Source of the DNA: Pigmentiphaga sp. NML030171
GTDB lineage: Bacteria; Pseudomonadota; Gammaproteobacteria; Burkholderiales; Burkholderiaceae_B
Direction of reading: 5' to 3'
Assembly: GCF_002188635.1 (NCBI RefSeq)
Contig: NZ_NINX01000052.1
Span: 1 to 64,000 of the forward strand
DNA: 64,000 nt
Shown here: positions 9,995 to 18,550 of the stretch, piece by piece
Numbering within the stretch: position 1 is the stretch's first letter
Layout: the number at the start of each line of letters is the position of its first letter
The notes under the pieces: generated by a model
What the model was told of the DNA's origin: nothing
The model's input: only the letters and a program-made list of their open reading frames with translations
The model's database searches: none
Made by a program: the position numbers and the translations under genes

Positions 9995-10801
9995 GTGAGC
10001 AGCACTTTTCTTTACGGCGCCAACGTGCGCGCCAACGGCATACGCCAACACTATCTGCGTTTCGGCGGCAAGGGCCGGCCCCTGGTGCTGGTGCCGGGCA
10101 TCACCAGCCCCGCGGTGACCTGGGCGTTCGTGGCCGAGCGGCTGGGGCGCCAGTTCGACACCTACGTGCTCGACGTCAGGGGACGCGGCTTGTCCGAGAC
10201 GGCGCCGGGCATGGACTACAGCCTGGAGGCCTGCGCGGCCGACGTGGGCGCCTTCGCGCAGGCGCTGGGGCTGGCGGACTATTTCCTGGTCGGGCATTCG
10301 ATGGGCGCGCGTATCGGTGCCATCGTGGCCGCGCACCACGCGCAAGGGCTGGCGCGCCTCGTCATGGTGGACCCGCCGGTGTCGGGACCGGGCCGCCGGC
10401 CCTATCCGGCCAGGATCGACTGGTACGTGGATTCCATCCGGCTCATGCGGGAAGGCGCCGACTGGGAAAAGCTCAAGCCGTTCTCGCCTACCTGGACCGA
10501 GGCACAACTGCGCCTGCGTGCCGAATGGCTGCATACCTGCGACGAGGACGCCGTGGTGTGCGCCTACCACGCCTTCGGCACGCACGACATGCATGCCGAC
10601 CTGCCGGCGATCGCGGTGCCCGCGCTGCTGATGGTCGCGGGCAAGGGAGGCGTCATCGAGGCGGCCGACGTCGACGAGATCCGCAGCCTGATGCCCGGGC
10701 TGGAAGTGCGGACCGTGCCGACGGCCGGGCACATGATCCCCTGGGATGACGAGGAAGGCTTCTTCCAGGGCTTTGGCACCTTTCTGGGAACCCCCGTTTA
10801 G
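9995..10801 (+). CDS. nicD: N-formylmaleamate deformylase
   Basis: An alpha/beta hydrolase of 268 residues starting at GTG 9995. The catalytic triad of NicD is in place: Ser102 in GHSMG, Asp125 in 'LVMVDPP' and His245 in 'AGHMIPWDD'. Similarity to Pseudomonas NicD is strong along the length ('ANGIRQHYLRFGGKG', 'VLDVRGRGLS', 'DPPVSGPGRRPYP'). It hydrolyses N-formylmaleamate, made by NicX, to maleamate and formate. Confidence 0.92.
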   Translation: MSSTFLYGANVRANGIRQHYLRFGGKGRPLVLVPGITSPAVTWAFVAERLGRQFDTYVLDVRGRGLSETAPGMDYSLEACAADVGAFAQALGLADYFLVGHSMGARIGAIVAAHHAQGLARLVMVDPPVSGPGRRPYPARIDWYVDSIRLMREGADWEKLKPFSPTWTEAQLRLRAEWLHTCDEDAVVCAYHAFGTHDMHADLPAIAVPALLMVAGKGGVIEAADVDEIRSLMPGLEVRTVPTAGHMIPWDDEEGFFQGFGTFLGTPV

Positions 10802-10814
10802 CAAGGAGCACGCT

Positions 10815-11879
10815 ATGGCTGTCAGCGATTCCGATTTGATCCAGGCATGGACCCAGGTCCTGACGCTGTCGCGCCTGAAGCGCGGCGACACCGTCACGGT
10901 ATTGACCACCGAGGGCGTGACCCATCCCCAGACCCTGCGCTGCGCGATGACCGCCGCCGGGCTGCTGGGCGCGCGCGTCAACCGGCTGGATCTGGCGCCC
11001 GTCAACGGCGAGAAATCGCTCAGCCGCGATTCCCTGGCCTACCTGGGCACCACGCCCTTGAGCGGCAACCGCGCGGCCATCGCCGCGCTCAAGGCCAGCG
11101 ATCTGGTGGTCGATCTGATGACCCTGCTTTTCTCGCCCGAGCAGCACGACATCCTGCAAGGGGGAGGCAAGATCCTGCTGGCCGTCGAGCCGCCCGAGAT
11201 CCTGCTGCGCATGGTCCCCAACGAAGCGGACCGCGCACGCGTGCTGGCCTGCGGGGCGCTGCTGGAACGTTCGCGCGAGATGCGGGTGACGTCGACGGCG
11301 GGTACCGACCTGGTCTGTCCGTTGGGCGAGTTCCCGGTGGTCAAGGAGTACGGCTTCGTGGACGAGCCGGGTCGCTGGGATCACTGGCCCAGCGGCTTCG
11401 CCCTGACCTGGCCGAACGAGCGGGCCACGCGCGGCCGCATCGTGGTGGACAAGGGCGACATCCTGCTGCCGATGAAGTCGTACGTCAGCGATCCCATCGT
11501 GATGGAGGTGGAGGACGGCTACGTCACGTCCATCACGGGCGGCATGGACGCCGAACTGCTCAGCGACTACATGGAGTCCTTCAACGACCCGGAAGCCTAT
11601 GCCATGTCGCACATCGGCTGGGGGGCGCAGAACCGCGCGCGCTGGTCCACGCTGGGGCTGTACGATCGCGAGGCCACGATAGGCATGGATGCGCGCGCCT
11701 ACGCCGGCAACTTCCTGTTCTCGCTCGGGCCCAACAACGAGGTGGGCGGGTCCCGCAGCACCGCGTGCCACATGGACATTCCGCTGCGCCGCTGCACAGT
11801 GTCGCTGGACGGCCGCGAGGTGGTGGCCGAGGGCCGCCTGATCGAGGAGCGGCTGGCCGAGGCGGAGGCCGCATCATGA
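10815..11879 (+). CDS. nicX: 2,5-dihydroxypyridine 5,6-dioxygenase
   Basis: 354 residues, M29-aminopeptidase-like fold. The iron ligands known for NicX correspond to His266 ('MSHIGWG'), His319 and Asp321 ('ACHMDIP'), one residue offset from the Pseudomonas numbering. The enzyme opens the pyridine ring of 2,5-dihydroxypyridine to N-formylmaleamate. ATG 10815 follows AAGGAG. The stop overlaps nicF as ATGA. Confidence 0.92.
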   Translation: MAVSDSDLIQAWTQVLTLSRLKRGDTVTVLTTEGVTHPQTLRCAMTAAGLLGARVNRLDLAPVNGEKSLSRDSLAYLGTTPLSGNRAAIAALKASDLVVDLMTLLFSPEQHDILQGGGKILLAVEPPEILLRMVPNEADRARVLACGALLERSREMRVTSTAGTDLVCPLGEFPVVKEYGFVDEPGRWDHWPSGFALTWPNERATRGRIVVDKGDILLPMKSYVSDPIVMEVEDGYVTSITGGMDAELLSDYMESFNDPEAYAMSHIGWGAQNRARWSTLGLYDREATIGMDARAYAGNFLFSLGPNNEVGGSRSTACHMDIPLRRCTVSLDGREVVAEGRLIEERLAEAEAAS

Positions 11880-12505
11880 GCAAGGACGGCAACGACCGCG
11901 CGGTCTACGCCCGCCAGGGTTTCGGCGCGGGGCTGGTGCCCGAGCCTCCGTTCGGCCTGCTCGTCGTCGACTTCGTCAACGGCTTCGCCGATCCGGCCAT
12001 CTTCGGCGGCGGCAACATCCCCGCGGCCATCACGGCCACGCGTCCGTTGCTCGCGCTGGCGCGCGGACGCGGCTGGCCCGTCGCCCACACGCGCATCGTC
12101 TACGCGGACGATGGCGCCGATGCCAATGTCTTTTCCGCCAAGGTGCCGGGAATGCTGGGCCTGACCGAAGCCGCGCCGGCCAGCGCCATCGTGCCGGAAC
12201 TTGCGCCCCTGCCGGGAGAGCTGGTGGTGCGCAAGAACGTGCCGTCGGCATTCTTCGCCACCGGCCTTGCCCCGTGGCTGACGCAGCGGGGCGTGCGCAC
12301 GCTCGTGGTGGCCGGTTGCGTGACCAGCGGCTGCGTGCGCGCGAGCGTGGTCGATGCCATGTGCTGGGGCTTCCGGCCGGTGGTGCTGGCCGATTGCGTG
12401 GGCGACCGCGCCGTCGGACCTCATGAAGCCAGCCTGTTCGACATGGCGCAGAAGTACGCCGAGGTCATGGACTACGCCGACCTGCTCCGCCGGCTGGACG
12501 ACTGA
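11876..12505 (+). CDS. nicF: Maleamate amidohydrolase
   Basis: An isochorismatase-fold amidase, 209 residues. The catalytic triad is readable as Asp32 ('LLVVDFVNGF'), Lys120 ('VVRKNVPSAF') and Cys153 ('VTSGCVRAS'). In the nic pathway it releases ammonia from maleamate to give maleate for NicE. It is coupled to nicX by ATGA and ends 28 nt before the convergent tetR gene. Confidence 0.9.
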   Translation: MSKDGNDRAVYARQGFGAGLVPEPPFGLLVVDFVNGFADPAIFGGGNIPAAITATRPLLALARGRGWPVAHTRIVYADDGADANVFSAKVPGMLGLTEAAPASAIVPELAPLPGELVVRKNVPSAFFATGLAPWLTQRGVRTLVVAGCVTSGCVRASVVDAMCWGFRPVVLADCVGDRAVGPHEASLFDMAQKYAEVMDYADLLRRLDD

Positions 12506-12532
12506 AAGGCCGGGGGGGCGCCCCGGCCCGCG

Positions 12533-13234
12533 CTAGGGTGCCTGCATGCCGCCGGTCACGAAGCGGGTGACCTGGTCGATCAGGCTGTCGGTGTCGTCCG
12601 GATCGTAAAGACCCGGGGGCGCCATTTCTTCCATGCGGTGGGTATCCGAGAACGCATACAGATAGGTACCCACCATCAAGGTGACGCGCCAGTACGCGTC
12701 CAGCTCCGGCAGGTTGGGCAGGGCCTTGCGCACCGCGTCCACATAGAGCCGCGTGGAGCTGCCGTAGGCGTCGGTTCGCAGCTTGTAGGAAATCTGCGGC
12801 GGTTCGGTGTGCAGGCGGGCCTGCAGGCGCAGGAACGACCGCCCCTCGGGCGTCGCGCGAAAGGCCAGCGTGGGCATCAGGAAGGCCTGTACGACATCGC
12901 GCACCTTGGGCCGGCCAGGCTTGGCCTGCAACTGCGCCAGGTTCTCCAGGCGCTGCTGCGAAATGATCTGGCTGCGGCGCATGAACACGGCTTCGTACAG
13001 GCCGTACTTCGAACCGAAGTAGTAGTTGATCAGTGCCTGCGTGACCTTGGCCTGGTCGGCGATCTCCCGCAAGGTGGTGCCCGCGTAGCCCAGGTTGGAA
13101 AAGAGTTCTTCCGCCGCATCGAGTATGTCGTCCCGGACGACGCTGGTGCCCTCGGGGCGGCCGGGGCCCTTCTGGCCGGCCTTGCGCCTGGTTTGGGCTG
13201 CGGGGGCGCCCCGGCGGCCGCTGACCAATTTCAT
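12533..13234 (-). CDS. TetR-family regulator of the nic/liv genes (inferred)
   Basis: A 233-residue TetR protein: after a basic tail, residues about 33-85 form the helix-turn-helix ('TTLREIADQAKVTQALINYYFGSK'), and the rest is an all-helical ligand domain. It converges on nicF. An AT-rich half-palindrome shared with the liv and nicC promoters lies four nt before its start codon, suggesting autoregulation and control of both operons. The well-known nic regulators (NicR, BpsR) are MarR proteins, so this would be a different control. The effector is unknown. Confidence 0.8.
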   Translation of the reverse strand: MKLVSGRRGAPAAQTRRKAGQKGPGRPEGTSVVRDDILDAAEELFSNLGYAGTTLREIADQAKVTQALINYYFGSKYGLYEAVFMRRSQIISQQRLENLAQLQAKPGRPKVRDVVQAFLMPTLAFRATPEGRSFLRLQARLHTEPPQISYKLRTDAYGSSTRLYVDAVRKALPNLPELDAYWRVTLMVGTYLYAFSDTHRMEEMAPPGLYDPDDTDSLIDQVTRFVTGGMQAP

Positions 13235-13237
13235 AAG

Positions 13238-13255
13238 CGATTAATTAAATATTGG
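13238..13255 (-). promoter_or_regulatory. Putative autoregulatory TetR site (copy C)
   Basis: Read on the minus strand, CCAATATTTAATTAATCG. The half TTTAATTAATCG is identical to part of copy A at 3153-3164. It sits directly before the tetR start, where a bound repressor would block its own transcription or translation. Confidence 0.5.
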
Positions 13256-13320
13256 CTGCGAAGCCTCCATGCTAAGGCTTTTCGCGCACGTGGGCCACGC
13301 CCCGGCGCGCCTGTCGCGCG

Positions 13321-14298
13321 TCAGCGTAGCGCGAACACCTCGTCCGCGGACCATGCGCGATCCAGGTAGCCATCGGCATGCAGCATGGCGGAGAAGGCCT
13401 CCAGGGTCGCGCGGTTGCGCGCCACGCCATAGGGCCAGGGATCCGCGCCGAAGGCGGCCTGCGTTTCTTCCACGTGGTCCATCAGCCAGGGCAGCGTGGC
13501 GGCCAGCGCGCCGCTGAATCGCAGCCGCTGCCAGGCCTGGTCCTTGGCCTGTTCGCACGCCCGCACCAGCGCGGGCGCCAGCCACGGATGCGCCTCGTGG
13601 CGATCGCGGCGCAGAACCAGGGCGTGCATGATGGGGAACACGCCGGTCGCCTCGTAGTAGGCGGCTTCCACGCGCCTGTAGTCCGGAAACAGCCGCCGCA
13701 CGGCGGGGTGCCTGCCGTACGAGCGGGGGATGAAGGCGCCGATGAGCGCGTCGATGCCGCCCTGGGCCAGCATGTCCGACAGACATGTGGTGGCCGGGAT
13801 GCGCTGCCATTGCAACGGGCGGCTGGGGCGCAGCTCCATGATGTCGCCGCCGGCGACGCCATATTCGTTCACGCCGCCTTCGTACCATTCGGCGTTCGCC
13901 AGGTCGACGCCGTAGCCGTCGCGCAGCAGGCCGCGGATCCAGACCGCGGCCGTCATCTGGTGGCCTTGCACGCCGATGCGCTTGCCGGCGAGATCGGCGG
14001 GCGACCGGATGCCCGCGTCCTCGTTCACGAAGATGAAGCCGTGGCGGAACATGCGCGACGGGAACACCGGCAGCGTGACGAAGTTGGCGCGGCGCTGCGC
14101 GGTCAGCGCGTAGCAGTGCGTGAGCGACATCTCGGCGACGTCGAAGGCGCCGTGTTCGATCATGGGGCTGAAGATGTCCACCGGCCGCTGGCGCACGTGC
14201 GGGACGATGCGCACGCCGTCGATCGCCACGCTGCCGTCGTACAGCCCTTGCAGGCGGTCGTACGGACCCGCCGCGAAGCTGAGCTCGAGTCCGCTCAT
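13321..14298 (-). CDS. 4,5-dihydroxyphthalate decarboxylase-like / substrate-binding fold protein
   Basis: 325 residues without a signal peptide, beginning 'LELSFAAGPYDRLQGLYDGSVAIDGV', the start typical of proteins annotated as 4,5-dihydroxyphthalate decarboxylase, which have a type 2 periplasmic-binding fold. Further marks are 'FDVAEMSLTHCYALTAQ', 'PVFPSRMFRHGFIFVNEDAGI' and 'PADLAGKRIGVQGHQMTAAVWIRGLL'. The gene begins 4 nt after a Bug binding protein, so they form a transcript. Whether it decarboxylates an aromatic acid or only binds a ligand cannot be told. Confidence 0.7.
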   Translation of the reverse strand: MSGLELSFAAGPYDRLQGLYDGSVAIDGVRIVPHVRQRPVDIFSPMIEHGAFDVAEMSLTHCYALTAQRRANFVTLPVFPSRMFRHGFIFVNEDAGIRSPADLAGKRIGVQGHQMTAAVWIRGLLRDGYGVDLANAEWYEGGVNEYGVAGGDIMELRPSRPLQWQRIPATTCLSDMLAQGGIDALIGAFIPRSYGRHPAVRRLFPDYRRVEAAYYEATGVFPIMHALVLRRDRHEAHPWLAPALVRACEQAKDQAWQRLRFSGALAATLPWLMDHVEETQAAFGADPWPYGVARNRATLEAFSAMLHADGYLDRAWSADEVFALR

Positions 14299-14302
14299 GG
14301 AG

Positions 14303-15304
14303 CTATTCCAGCTTGACGCCGGCTTCGCGCACCATCGCGCCCCAGCGGTCGAATTCCGACTTGAGCATGGTCTTCATCTCGGCCGGGCTGTTGGGCTTGG
14401 GATCGTGCGAGGCGGCATGGATGCGGTCGATCAGGTCCGGCGATTTCAGCGCGGCGGCGACTTCGGCATTGAGCTTGTCGACGATCTCGGGCGGGGTGCC
14501 CGCCGGCGCGAACAGCGCGATGGCCGAGTCGATCTTGAAGCCCGGCACGCCGGCTTCTTCCATCGTCGGCACGTCGGGCATGGCCGAGGCCCGCTGGCTG
14601 CCGGTCACGGCCAGCACGCGCACCCGCTTGGACTGGAGCAGTGGCTGGATGGGACCGGAATCGGTGATGCCGGCCTGCACCTCGCCCGCCGCCACGGCGG
14701 CCGCGGCGGGGCCGCCTCCCTTGTACTGCACCGGAACCATGTCCAGGTCCAGCGAACGCTTCAGCAATTCGCCCGCCAGGAAGGTCTGGCTGCCGACGCC
14801 GGTCACGGCATAGCTCAGGGCGCCCGGCTTGGCCTTGGCGGCGGCGATCAGGTCGCGCACCGACCGGATGGGCGAGTCTTCCTTGACCGACACCACCAGG
14901 CCGCTGGTCGCCAGCAGCGAGATGGGGGCGAGGTCCTTGAGCGGGTCGTAGCCGGCCTTGGTCAGGTGCACGGTCACCGTCACCGCGCCCAGCGAGGTCA
15001 GCAGCAGCGTGTAGCCGTCGGGCTTGGCGCGCGTGACCGCACCCACGCCTATCGTGCCGCCGGCGCCGGCACGGTTCTCGATGAACACTGTCTGGCCCAT
15101 GCGTTCGGTCAGCTTCTGCGCCAGCGAGCGCGCGATCACGTCCACGCTGCCGCCGGGCGCGTAGGGCACGATGACCTGTACCGGGCGGTCCGGGTAGCGT
15201 TGCGCGTGGGCCGCGGGGGCGGCAAGCGCGGCCGCGGCGGCCAGGGTGGACGCGAGGGCGTATAGCGCGCGAAGGCGGTAGGGGGTCGATCCGTTGCGTT
15301 GCAT
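14303..15304 (-). CDS. Bug-family (TctC) solute-binding protein
   Basis: 333 residues from ATG 15304, with a signal peptide (about residues 8-36, ending AHA-QR) followed by 'YPDRPVQVIVPYAPGGSVDVIARSLAQKL', the family hallmark. 'GAGGTIGVGAVTRAKPDGYTLL' and 'DVPTMEEAGVPGF' are also typical. Bug receptors bind carboxylates in the periplasm and are very numerous in Bordetella relatives, often without dedicated membrane partners. None is adjacent here. Confidence 0.9.
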   Translation of the reverse strand: MQRNGSTPYRLRALYALASTLAAAAALAAPAAHAQRYPDRPVQVIVPYAPGGSVDVIARSLAQKLTERMGQTVFIENRAGAGGTIGVGAVTRAKPDGYTLLLTSLGAVTVTVHLTKAGYDPLKDLAPISLLATSGLVVSVKEDSPIRSVRDLIAAAKAKPGALSYAVTGVGSQTFLAGELLKRSLDLDMVPVQYKGGGPAAAAVAAGEVQAGITDSGPIQPLLQSKRVRVLAVTGSQRASAMPDVPTMEEAGVPGFKIDSAIALFAPAGTPPEIVDKLNAEVAAALKSPDLIDRIHAASHDPKPNSPAEMKTMLKSEFDRWGAMVREAGVKLE

Positions 15305-15374
15305 GGCGTGCCTCCAGAAGGGGAAGGGCAGGGGTAATGCGGCGAAGCGCCGCGCCGGGGCGCGGCGGGCGGGC

Positions 15375-16106
15375 TCAGAGTTCGATGACGGTCTTGGGGG
15401 TCTTGTGCAGGCATTCCCCCGGCCCGTCGGGGCCGATGATGTAGTTGTCGCAGACGGTGGTGAAGACGCTGGCGGTGGCATGGCCGGGATGGACCACGAT
15501 GTTCATGCCGGCGGCGATGGGCATGGTCTCGTCCTCGCGTATCAGCGGACGCTCGACCATGTCGTAGCCCTGGCCGTGGGCATACAGGCGCGTTTCCTCG
15601 CGCATGCCGCGGGCACGCATGAAGGCGTTGTGGGCGGCCAGGATGTCGGCGGGCATCGCGCCGGGCTTGAGGTGGTCCAGCGTGTGGCGCTGGGCCTCGA
15701 CCAGCAGGGCCATGGTGTCCAGCAGTTCCTGCGAGGCCTTGCCCAGCACGAAGGTACGGGCCAGTTCGCCGTAGTAGCCGCCCGGGCCGTTGTTCTCGAT
15801 CAGCAGCGTGAAGGCGTCGCCTTCGCGCATCTCCCTGCCTTGCAGGTGGCGGGGCTTGTACATCGCGGCGCGGCCGGCGGGCGAGGACGAGCCGATGAAC
15901 AGCCCCTGTTCGCTGCCGCGCAGCTGGCCCGCGTACTGGGCGTAGGCGGCGACCTCGAAATCCTTCATGCCGGGGCGGATGTGGCGGGCCAGGGCCTGCA
16001 GTACCTCGTCCTGCATGGCCGCCATGCGGCCGATGGCCTCGATCTCGTCGGCGCTCTTGATGGCCTTGATGTGGTCGACCATGTCGGTGGCATCGACGAA
16101 GCGCAC
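15375..16106 (-). pseudogene. M24 metallopeptidase, 5'-truncated remnant
   Basis: About 244 codons encode only the C-terminal pita-bread catalytic domain of an Xaa-Pro aminopeptidase/creatinase-like protein: 'ATDMVDHIKAIKSADEIEAIGRMAAMQDEVL', 'GPGGYYGELARTFVLG', 'YAHGQGYDMVERPL', 'GMNIVVHPGH'. The N-terminal creatinase domain (about 150 residues) is absent. At about 16107 homology ends and a different gene fragment begins on the other strand. The GTG at 16106 could still be used, but the gene has lost its promoter and half its length. Confidence 0.75.
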
Positions 16107-16108
16107 CG

Positions 16109-16744
16109 AGCCCGCCGTATTTCTATACCGTCGAGCTGCTGCGCAAGTACGGCCTCGCGCCCAACGACGTGCAATGGGTGTCGACCGGCACCGATGCCGC
16201 GTCGCGCGCCAGCATGCTGCTGGGCGGTCAGGTGGATGCCGGGCTGCTGACGGCGCCGTCGTACTTCAAGCTGGAAACCCAGGGCCTGAAGGTGCTGACC
16301 GAGCTGCCCGACCACGAGGACATCTACGTCAGCACGGCCTTCCTCCACAAACGCAGCTACCTGGCCGAGCAGCGAGGCCGGGCCGAGGGCCTGATCCGCG
16401 CCCACGCCGAGGCGATCAAGCGTTTCTACGATGACAAGGCCTTCGCCGTGGCGACCTTCAAGGCGTTTGACCAGCCCGAGAGCGAGGCCGACATAAGCCG
16501 GGTCTACGACATCTACGTCAAGCGCAACGTGCTCGACCGCGTACCTCTGATTTCCAAGGCCGCCATCCAGGCCACCATCGACCGGCTGGCGGAGCAGACG
16601 CCGGCGGTGCGCAAGCTGGACCTGGGCAAGGTCGTGGACAACAGCCTGGTGCTCAAGCTGGTCAAGGACGGATGGTTCGAGCAGACTTTCGGCTCGGCCG
16701 TGCGCGAGGAGCAGGAGCGCAAGATCGCCGGTGCGCTGGGCTGA
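16109..16744 (+). pseudogene. NMT1/SsuA-type binding protein, 5'-truncated remnant
   Basis: The frame reads 'PPYFYTVELLRKYGLAPNDVQWVSTG', then 'LLGGQVDAGLLTAPSYFKLETQG' and on to a normal stop at 16744. This is the C-terminal two thirds of an ABC nitrate/sulfonate-type substrate-binding protein. The signal peptide and first lobe are missing, and no start or ribosome site is seen. The fragment joins head to head with the truncated M24 gene, as if one deletion removed both 5' ends and the shared promoter region. Confidence 0.75.
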
Positions 16745-16756
16745 TGCCGCCGGCGG

Positions 16757-17542
16757 TCATGATGCAAAGTAGCGCAAGACCAGGACCGCGCCCGAGGCCA
16801 GCACGACCAGCGCCACCAGGCGCAGGAAGGCCTCGCGGCTCAGCGCCAGCGTGATCCGCCGCCCTGCCCAGGTGCCCAGCAGCATGGCCGGCGCCAGCAT
16901 CAGCGCGGTGGCCAGCAGTCCGGTGTCGGCATAGACGCCGGCCGCCAGGAAGAACACGGCGCGCGTGAAGGTGGCCAGGCCGATCAGGGTGCTTTGCGTG
17001 ACGCGAATGTCGTTCTTGTCCCGCAGGCGGCCGGCCAGGTAGATGGCATAGATGAAACCGCCGCTGCCGAACAGCGCGGAGAACACGCCACCCACCGTAC
17101 CGAAGGCATAGGCCGACCCTGGCGGCAGCGTCCGGTGCGGACGAAAGCCGCTCAGGGAATACAGCGAGTAGGCGATGGCGAACACGCCCAGCAACAGGAG
17201 CAGGGCGTCCGGCCGGCTGCGCAGCAGGACGACGGCGCCCACCAGGCTGCCGAGCACCATCGCCGGTACCAGCCGACGCAGCTCGCCCATCGACGCGTGG
17301 CGCACGTCGCGCGCCACGCTGGTGGTGGCCGCGGCGAAGTCCAGCAAGGCCAGGAGCGGTACGATGGTGGCCACCGGCACGAAGTTGGCCAGCAGCGGGC
17401 CGGCGACCAGCGCGGTGCCGAAGCCCGCCATGCCGAAGATGACGTAGGCCGCTGCCACGCCGGCGAACATCAGCGCGAACTGGGAAAGCGGAACGGGAAG
17501 CAGGAAGAGAAGGGCATCCACGGCTGGGCTCGATCGGGGCAA
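16757..17542 (-). CDS. TauE/SafE-family membrane protein
   Basis: About 261 residues with roughly eight hydrophobic segments and the family motifs 'FGMAGFGTALVAGPLLANF' and 'GGVFSALFGSGGFIYAIYLAGRL'. TauE/SafE proteins are putative sulfite/organosulfonate or organic anion exporters. The start is uncertain: TTG 17542 or GTG 17521. It is divergent from a LysR gene 75 nt away, which may control it. Confidence 0.82.
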   Translation of the reverse strand: MPRSSPAVDALLFLLPVPLSQFALMFAGVAAAYVIFGMAGFGTALVAGPLLANFVPVATIVPLLALLDFAAATTSVARDVRHASMGELRRLVPAMVLGSLVGAVVLLRSRPDALLLLLGVFAIAYSLYSLSGFRPHRTLPPGSAYAFGTVGGVFSALFGSGGFIYAIYLAGRLRDKNDIRVTQSTLIGLATFTRAVFFLAAGVYADTGLLATALMLAPAMLLGTWAGRRITLALSREAFLRLVALVVLASGAVLVLRYFAS

Positions 17543-17617
17543 CGGCAGCAGTCTGAGCCCTGCGCGCGTGGCGGTCCAATTCTAAAATCAGGCCTCATCC
17601 ATCTCATCGCGCGATAA

Positions 17618-18550
17618 ATGTTCTCGGTCAGGCAGCTTGGATACTACGTGGCGATCGTCGAGGCCGGCAGCTTCAGCGAGGCGGCCGAGCGGCTGCACGT
17701 GGCACAGTCGGCGCTGAGCCGGCAGATCAAGCTGCTGGAGGAAGAGGTGGGCGTGGCGCTGCTGGCGCGCACCACGCGACAGGTGGAAATGACGGCGGCG
17801 GGAAGGGCCTTCCACGAGGACGCGGTGCGCATGCTGGCGGGGCTGGGCGAGATGGCGGGCCGCGCGCGCCAGGCCGAGCGCGGCGTGCAGGGCAGCGTGG
17901 CGCTGCTGCATTCCAGTTCCGTGCCGCTGGGCCGGTCGCTGCTGGCGCCGCTGCGGCGCCACCTGTCGCGCCAGCCCGGTGTCAGCCTGTCGATCTCGTC
18001 CGCATCGTCCGAGCAGCAGGCGCAGGACATCCAGGACGGACGCGCGGACCTGGGCCTGGCCCGCGCGCCGGTGCTACGGCAGCTGCCCGACGTGCTGACG
18101 GAGGTCCTGTACGAGGAAGCGCTGGTGCTGGCCGTGCCGGCGGAACATCCGCTGGCGGGGCGGGACGCGGTGCCGCTGCATGCCCTGCGCGGCGAACGCT
18201 TCGTGTCGCTGCCGCATGCCCATCGGGGCGGGTTGAGCTATCGGGTGGTGGAACTGTGCCGGCAGGCCGGGTTCTTTCCCCTGGCCGCGCAGGCGGTGTC
18301 CCGCAAGGCGACCCTGCTGCGGCTGGTGGAGCTGGGGTTCGGCGTCGCGCTGGTGCCGGCGGACATGGCGGCCGACGCGCGCGCCGAGGTGCGCCTGGTG
18401 GCGTTGGCCGAGTGCGATGCCCGCACCCAGGTGCTGCTGCACGTCCACCGTTCGCCCACGCCGCAGGCCCGCCAGGTCGCCGATGCGCTGCGCGCGGCCT
18501 GCGCGGGTTGGCGAGGACTGGGCCGCGCGGACCCGGTCAGCCCAGGGTAG
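17618..18550 (+). CDS. LysR-family regulator
   Basis: 310 residues. The N-terminal winged helix-turn-helix 'FSEAAERLHVAQSALSRQIKLLEEEVGVALLAR' is followed by a standard effector domain ('ADLGLARAP', 'VALVPADMA'). It is divergent from the TauE-type gene, the usual arrangement for a LysR target. Its 3' end overlaps the convergent lysA gene by 14 nt. Although next to lysA, it is tail to tail with it, so it need not be the lysA activator LysR. Confidence 0.88.
   Translation: MFSVRQLGYYVAIVEAGSFSEAAERLHVAQSALSRQIKLLEEEVGVALLARTTRQVEMTAAGRAFHEDAVRMLAGLGEMAGRARQAERGVQGSVALLHSSSVPLGRSLLAPLRRHLSRQPGVSLSISSASSEQQAQDIQDGRADLGLARAPVLRQLPDVLTEVLYEEALVLAVPAEHPLAGRDAVPLHALRGERFVSLPHAHRGGLSYRVVELCRQAGFFPLAAQAVSRKATLLRLVELGFGVALVPADMAADARAEVRLVALAECDARTQVLLHVHRSPTPQARQVADALRAACAGWRGLGRADPVSPG

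Noticed and set aside
12533-13234. The TetR gene as part of the leftward binding-protein operon (13321-15304)
   Set aside because: An operator-like site and an 86-nt gap separate them, and the shared motif links tetR to the liv and nic promoters instead. Read-through cannot be excluded.
17618-18550. Naming this LysR-type gene lysR, the activator of lysA
   Set aside because: In E. coli lysR is divergent from lysA. Here the two are convergent and overlap at their 3' ends, while the divergent partner is a TauE-type gene.
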